A DNA stretch of 11,414 nucleotides from Acidobacteriota bacterium. Its GTDB lineage: Bacteria > Acidobacteriota > Vicinamibacteria > Vicinamibacterales > SCN-69-37. Shown here piece by piece: positions 6,322 through 11,414 of the stretch. The stretch is from the NCBI GenBank assembly GCA_021824055.1, contig JAKALV010000083.1, forward strand, positions 1 to 11,414, in the 5' to 3' direction. The position numbers and the translations under genes were made by a program. Positions within the stretch are counted from its first letter, which is position 1; each line of letters opens with the position of its first letter. The notes under the pieces are model-generated. The model was not told where the DNA came from. It did not search any database and worked only from the letters and a program-made list of their open reading frames with translations.

Positions 6322-6354
6322 TTCGCGGCGGGCTGAAGCCCGCCGCCTACGAAC
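6321..6354. repeat. GC-rich REP-like hairpin after copD
   Basis: CGGCGGGCT (6326-6334) pairs with AGCCCGCCG (6337-6345), a 9-bp stem (or 8 bp with a TGAA tetraloop). GTTCG (6321-6325) pairs with CGAAC (6350-6354) across a 4-base bulge. It begins on the last base of the copD stop codon. GGCGGGCT...AGCCCGCC elements are, to my knowledge, common intergenic repeats in Acidobacteriota and some other high-GC phyla. It may serve as a terminator, but no U-run follows (the next bases are AAATAATC). Confidence 0.6.
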
Positions 6355-6362
6355 AAATAATC

Positions 6363-6455
6363 AACCGTGAAGTTCGTGAAGAACGTGAAGCAAAGACGGT
6401 TTTTCAAAAAGCTCTTTGAAAGACCGTCTTCACGTTCTTCACGTCCTTCACGGTT
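6363..6455. terminator. Long composite inverted repeat between convergent genes, probable bidirectional terminator
   Basis: The left arm (6363-6400) and right arm (6423-6455) are inverted copies apart from a two-base mismatch and a five-base insertion in the left arm. The stem continues inward with TTTCAAA (6402-6408) and TTTGAAA (6415-6421) around the loop AAGCTC. Each arm contains three GTGAAG units at 9-base spacing (CGTGAAG TT CGTGAAG AA CGTGAAG). It lies between the ends of copD (plus) and the DUF302 gene (minus) and overlaps the DUF302 stop by two bases, which fits a two-way terminator. The repeat units within the arms suggest a mobile or REP-like origin. Confidence 0.6.
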
Positions 6456-6873
6456 ACTTGGTTTCCGGCCGTTCGAGTGACGTGGCCACGCGGGCCAGGC
6501 GCGTTTCCGCGTCCGCGGCCACCTCGCGCACGGCCGCGACGTCCGCCATGCCGTTCACGCCGAGCATGGACGACGGATTCACGAGACGTACGATGATCCG
6601 TCCAGGGGCTTCCTCTTCAACCGTGACGTTGCACGGCAGCAGCAGACCGATCTCGGGCAGCGCGGTCAGCGCCTTGTGCGCCATCGGCGGATTGCACGCG
6701 CCGAGAATCACGTACGGACGGAACTCGGCGTTGATCTTTTCGCGAAAGGTCTGCTGAACATCCACGCTGGTGATGATGCCGAAGCCTTCGGCCTTCAGGG
6801 CCGCCCGGGTGCGCTCGAGCGCATCGGCGAACGCCATCGACAGCCGCACTTCCTTGCCAAGATTCGGGGTCAT
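6454..6873 (-). CDS. DUF302 domain protein
   Basis: The product is 139 residues. The core GFGIITSVDVQQTFREKI (30-47), FRPYVILGACNPPMAHKAL (51-69) and EIGLLLPCNVTVEEE (74-88) is the DUF302 signature, including the ACNPP and LLPCNV cysteines (C60, C81). There is no signal peptide, so it is likely cytoplasmic. DUF302 has no firmly established biochemical role; the paired conserved cysteines hint at redox or metal-related chemistry. The start is firm: AAGGAGG lies four bases upstream of the ATG and TATGAT about 18 bases upstream. The C-terminal 25 residues (VREVAADAETRLARVATSLERPETK) are a charged helix. It is divergent from the GH127 gene with a 45-base gap and convergent with copD. Confidence 0.88.
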   Translation of the reverse strand: MTPNLGKEVRLSMAFADALERTRAALKAEGFGIITSVDVQQTFREKINAEFRPYVILGACNPPMAHKALTALPEIGLLLPCNVTVEEEAPGRIIVRLVNPSSMLGVNGMADVAAVREVAADAETRLARVATSLERPETK

Positions 6874-6877
6874 AGCC

Positions 6878-6884
6878 CCTCCTT
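6878..6884 (-). promoter_or_regulatory. Strong ribosome-binding site of the DUF302 gene
   Basis: The minus strand reads AAGGAGG four bases before the ATG at 6873. It is the only near-consensus Shine-Dalgarno sequence in the window. It contrasts with the neighbouring copC and GH127 starts, which have none, and it fixes the start codon. Confidence 0.75.
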
Positions 6885-6890
6885 GGTTCC

Positions 6891-6896
6891 ATCATA
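6891..6896 (-). promoter_or_regulatory. -10-like box for the DUF302 gene
   Basis: The minus strand reads TATGAT, 17 bases before the ATG at 6873, with the ribosome-binding site in between. No clear -35 is seen. It lies about 10 bases from the opposing -10-like box of the GH127 gene, so the two promoters would be nearly back to back. Confidence 0.4.
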
Positions 6897-6905
6897 GGCA
6901 CGGAC

Positions 6906-6911
6906 TACACT
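6906..6911 (+). promoter_or_regulatory. -10-like box for the GH127 gene, probably leaderless
   Basis: TACACT ends seven bases before the ATG at 6919 and there is no Shine-Dalgarno sequence between them. The spacing puts transcription start at the start codon, as at the copC gene (5144-5149). Confidence 0.42.
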
Positions 6912-6918
6912 CTCTCGC

Positions 6919-9426
6919 ATGTCCAAATCCCGCCGCGACTTCCTGCAGGTATCCGCCACCGCCGCGTCCGCGTTGACGCTGCGGCCGTTCGGGCTCGGCG
7001 CGATCGCGGCCGAGGCCGGCCAGGCCGAGTTTCCGGCGGTGCGTGCCTTCGAAACACGCATGCTGCAGGCGCGGCCGGTCCCGCTCGGCAAGGTGCGGCT
7101 CCTCGGCGGCCCGCTCAAGACCGCGCAGGACGTGACAGCCACGTATCTCCTGTCGCTCGATCCCGACCGGATGATGGCGTTCTACCGCGTGCGCGCCGGT
7201 CTCGAGAAGAAGGCTGAACCGTACACGGGATGGGACGGCCCGGGACGGAATCTGACGGGCCACATCGCCGGACATCATCTGTCCGCGGTCAGCCTGATGT
7301 ATCAGGCCACCGGCGATCCGCGCTTCAAGCAGCGCGCGGATTACGTCGTCGGCGAGATGAAGATCGTGCAGGACAAGAACGGCGACGGGTATCTGGGCGC
7401 GCTCGAGAATGGCCGCGAGGCGTTTGCGGCCGTGTCGCGTGGCGACATCCGCTCCGGCGGTTTCGACCTGAACGGCCTGTGGTCGCCGTGGTACGTGCTG
7501 CACAAGACCTACGCCGGCTTGCGCGATGCGTACCGGCACACGGGCAACACGACCGCGCTCGCGCTTGAAGTGAAGTTCGCGGCGTGGGCCGAGGGTGTGC
7601 TCAAGCCGCTCACCGACGCGCAAGTGCAGAAGATGCTCAACACCGAGCACGGCGGCATGAACGAGGTACTCGCGGACTTGTACTCGGATACCGGGGACCG
7701 GCGGTGGCTCAAGCTCAGCTACCGCTTCGAGCACCGCGCGTTCACCGACCAGTTGAAGCGGCACCAGGACAATCTCTCGGGCAAGCACGGCAACTGCCAG
7801 ATTCCGAAACTGATCGGCTCGGCCGCGCGCTACGGCTACACCGGCGACACGGGCGACATCATCGCGTCATCATTCTTCTGGGACCGCGTGGTGCAGCATC
7901 ACAGCTACGCCACGGGCGGACATGGTTTGTCCGAGTACTTCGGGCCGCCGGACGTGATTGCCGGGCGCGTGGACGGCCGCACGGCGGAAACCTGCAACGT
8001 GTACAACATGCTGAAGCTGACGCGGCGGCTGTTTTCACTGCGTCCCGACGCGCACTACGCGGACTTTCACGAGCGCGCGCTGTTCAATCACATCCTGGCG
8101 TCGATCGATCCGGAGAACGGCGCCACGTCGTACATGGTGCCCGTGGGCCGCGGCGTGCAGCAGGAATACCAGAACATGCAGCGCGACTTCACGTGCTGCG
8201 TCGGCTCGGGCATGGAAAGCCACGCGCTGCATGGCGACGGCCTGTACTACGAGAACGCCGGCACGATCTGGGTGAACTTGTTCGCGCCATCGACGGCGGC
8301 GTTCGCGCTCGGCGGCGTGAAGCTCAAGATGGAGACGGGGTTCCCGGATGGCGACACGGCAAAGATCACGCTCGCCCTGCCCGCGCCGAAGGCGTTCACG
8401 CTCGCGGTGCGTCGTCCGTACTGGGCGGGCGACGGCTTCGCCGTGGCGGTGAACGGCGCCGCGATCGCGCAGCCGTCGATGGCCACACTGAGCGGCGGCG
8501 CGGCGGCCGGCCGCAACAACGCGCCGGGCAACGAGGGCCAGAACGCCGACGACAGCGTCTTCGTGGAACTCTCGCGCACGTGGAAGAACGGCGACGTGGT
8601 GGAGCTGACGCTGCCGAAGTCGCTGCGCCTGGAGCGGGCGTCCGACAACCCGACGGTCGCCGCCATCATGTGGGGCCCGCTCGCGCTGGCCGGCAACCTC
8701 GGTCCGCGGCGTGAACCCCGGCGTGGCGCCGACACGCCGGCGTCACCGCTGACGGCGCCCGTGCTGGTCGGCGCCGACAAGGCGCTGACGGACTGGATCA
8801 TGCCGGATGCCACGCGCCCCGGCAATTTCATGGTCAAGTCCGTGGCCCGCGATCCCGCAGAGCCGGCCGCGGCGGGCGACGTGATGCTGGCGCCTTTCTA
8901 CCGCACGCAGCGGCGCACGTATTCGATCTACTTCGACGTGTTGACGCCGGCGGAATTCGACGCGAAGGCCGCCGGCATTGCGGCCGAACGCGAGCGCGTG
9001 CGCAAGATGGAGGCGGCGACGCTGGCCTTCGTTCAGCCCGGCGAGATGCAGCCGGAACGCAACTTCAACTACCAGAGCAATCCGGAACAGCGGCCGGTGG
9101 GCCGCGCCGGCGGCCGCGCGAATCGCGCCGGTACCGGCTGGTTCTCATTTGACATGGCCGTCGATCCGGCAGCCGCGATGGCCGTCATCGTGACCTATTA
9201 CAACGATCCCGGCCTCGGCCCGGCCAACGGCAACTTCGACATCCTCATCGACGGCACCTCGATCGCGAAGTTCACGCCGAATCCCAACGCCACAGGTTTT
9301 TACGACGCGCAGTACGCGATCCCCGCGGCGCTGATCAGCGGCAAGGCCAAGGTGACGGTGAAGTTCCAGGCGAACGGCAACGGCAGAATCGCGCCCGTGT
9401 TTGGCGTGAGGACGATCAGGCCATGA
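6919..9426 (+). CDS. Tat-exported glycoside hydrolase family 127 (beta-L-arabinofuranosidase-type) protein
   Basis: The product is 835 residues. The N-terminus SRRDFLQVSATAASALTL is a twin-arginine signal, so the folded enzyme is exported. Residues from about 50 to 590 form the GH127/DUF1680 (alpha/alpha)6-barrel and following beta domain, with GRNLTGHIAGHHLSAVSLMY, FDLNGLWSPWYVLHKTYAGL and HGNCQIPKLIG. In characterised GH127 enzymes Zn is held by Glu and three Cys, one Cys being the nucleophile. Here TAETCN gives E357 and C359 and DFTCC gives C426 and C427. E339 in LSEYFGP fits the acid/base residue, so the active site looks complete. A DUF4986-like segment (about 610-680, ending FYRTQRRTYSIYFDVL) and a C-terminal DUF6805-like beta domain (about 735-835, GWFSFDMAVD...VTYYNDPG) follow. 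A Gly/Asn/Ala-rich loop (about 525-545) is inserted in the beta domain. The likely role is trimming L-arabinofuranosyl residues from plant glycans in the periplasm; the exact substrate is not readable from the sequence. Confidence 0.9.
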   Translation: MSKSRRDFLQVSATAASALTLRPFGLGAIAAEAGQAEFPAVRAFETRMLQARPVPLGKVRLLGGPLKTAQDVTATYLLSLDPDRMMAFYRVRAGLEKKAEPYTGWDGPGRNLTGHIAGHHLSAVSLMYQATGDPRFKQRADYVVGEMKIVQDKNGDGYLGALENGREAFAAVSRGDIRSGGFDLNGLWSPWYVLHKTYAGLRDAYRHTGNTTALALEVKFAAWAEGVLKPLTDAQVQKMLNTEHGGMNEVLADLYSDTGDRRWLKLSYRFEHRAFTDQLKRHQDNLSGKHGNCQIPKLIGSAARYGYTGDTGDIIASSFFWDRVVQHHSYATGGHGLSEYFGPPDVIAGRVDGRTAETCNVYNMLKLTRRLFSLRPDAHYADFHERALFNHILASIDPENGATSYMVPVGRGVQQEYQNMQRDFTCCVGSGMESHALHGDGLYYENAGTIWVNLFAPSTAAFALGGVKLKMETGFPDGDTAKITLALPAPKAFTLAVRRPYWAGDGFAVAVNGAAIAQPSMATLSGGAAAGRNNAPGNEGQNADDSVFVELSRTWKNGDVVELTLPKSLRLERASDNPTVAAIMWGPLALAGNLGPRREPRRGADTPASPLTAPVLVGADKALTDWIMPDATRPGNFMVKSVARDPAEPAAAGDVMLAPFYRTQRRTYSIYFDVLTPAEFDAKAAGIAAERERVRKMEAATLAFVQPGEMQPERNFNYQSNPEQRPVGRAGGRANRAGTGWFSFDMAVDPAAAMAVIVTYYNDPGLGPANGNFDILIDGTSIAKFTPNPNATGFYDAQYAIPAALISGKAKVTVKFQANGNGRIAPVFGVRTIRP

Positions 9427-9442
9427 CCAGGTTCGGCCGAAT

Positions 9443-9465
9443 CTGAAGGTCGGTCGGACCTTCAG
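9443..9465 (+). terminator. Hairpin after the GH127 gene, possible terminator
   Basis: CTGAAGGTC (9443-9451) and GACCTTCAG (9457-9465) form a perfect 9-bp stem with loop GGTCG, 17 bases after the GH127 stop codon. No U-run follows, so intrinsic termination is not certain. The position between convergent genes supports a transcription-end role. Confidence 0.45.
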
Positions 9466-9497
9466 GTCCGGGGAATCACCAGGACGGCTGGTTACTT

Positions 9498-9574
9498 GTT
9501 AGCTGGTTGTTGGTCATTGAATTGCCAGATCCAATAGCTCGCTATTGGACTGCGCAATCTAATAGCCAGCTAAC
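9498..9574. repeat. Nested inverted repeat between the GH127 gene and metH
   Basis: GTTAGCTGG (9498-9506) and CCAGCTAAC (9566-9574) are perfect inverted arms. Inside, CCAATAGC (9531-9538) and GCTATTGG (9541-9548) form an almost loopless palindrome whose flanks (ATTGCCAGAT and ACTGCGCAAT) are also partly complementary. The stretch is visibly more AT-rich than the genes around it. It could be a two-way terminator or a non-autonomous REP/MITE-like element. No coding capacity is seen in 9427-9583. Confidence 0.55.
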
Positions 9575-9583
9575 AGAGGCTCT

Positions 9584-11414
<1,831 letters not shown>

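Noticed and set aside
6363..6455. CRISPR-like short repeats (GTGAAG units at 9-base spacing)
   Set aside because: The units are only 7 bases with 2-base gaps and are arranged as an inverted repeat; no spacers or cas genes are present.

Overview
The window looks like a high-GC chromosome of an Acidobacteriota-type bacterium, perhaps Vicinamibacteria. This is an inference from GC-rich coding sequence, a Tat-exported GH127-family protein, GGCGGGCT/AGCCCGCC intergenic hairpins and start codons lying directly behind TATACT/TACACT boxes. No rRNA, tRNA or CRISPR array is visible, and the placement cannot be proved from this sequence alone.

Left half (1-5055, all on the minus strand): a decayed restriction-modification (R-M) island. 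In reading order (right to left) it holds an intact 908-residue type III-like helicase/nuclease (res, 5055-2329); two bases later the first 30 codons of a Mod-type methyltransferase (2326-2237); a complete 1257-bp IS3-family element (2236-980) with perfect 24-bp inverted repeats and an A7 frameshift site; the C-terminal part of a methyltransferase carrying an Mrr-like nuclease domain (979-326); a small Lys/Pro-rich ORF (315-178); and a 5'-truncated, frameshifted LURP-one-related fragment running off the left edge. The two methyltransferase pieces do not make one gene. The whole middle, including the catalytic DPPY-type motif, is missing, and the element has no target-site duplication. An IS-driven deletion or recombination therefore seems to have removed the methyltransferase core and left an apparently intact helicase/nuclease without its partner.

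Right half (5056-11414): ordinary chromosomal genes with well-kept frames. A CopC-like periplasmic copper protein and a CopD-like membrane protein form a plus-strand pair. A DUF302 protein converges on them across two hairpins. A Tat-exported GH127 (beta-L-arabinofuranosidase-type) protein diverges from the DUF302 gene. The C-terminal half of cobalamin-dependent methionine synthase (metH) enters from the right edge on the minus strand and converges on the GH127 gene across a 157-bp spacer full of inverted repeats.

The most notable points are the IS-scarred R-M locus with an orphan Res-like protein, the nuclease-fused methyltransferase fragment, the truncated and frameshifted LURP-one gene at the island edge, and the long composite hairpin between copD and the DUF302 gene. 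I see no clearly new system. The best candidate for something non-standard is the two-nuclease R-M arrangement (Res with its own PD-(D/E)xK domain plus an Mrr-fused methyltransferase).
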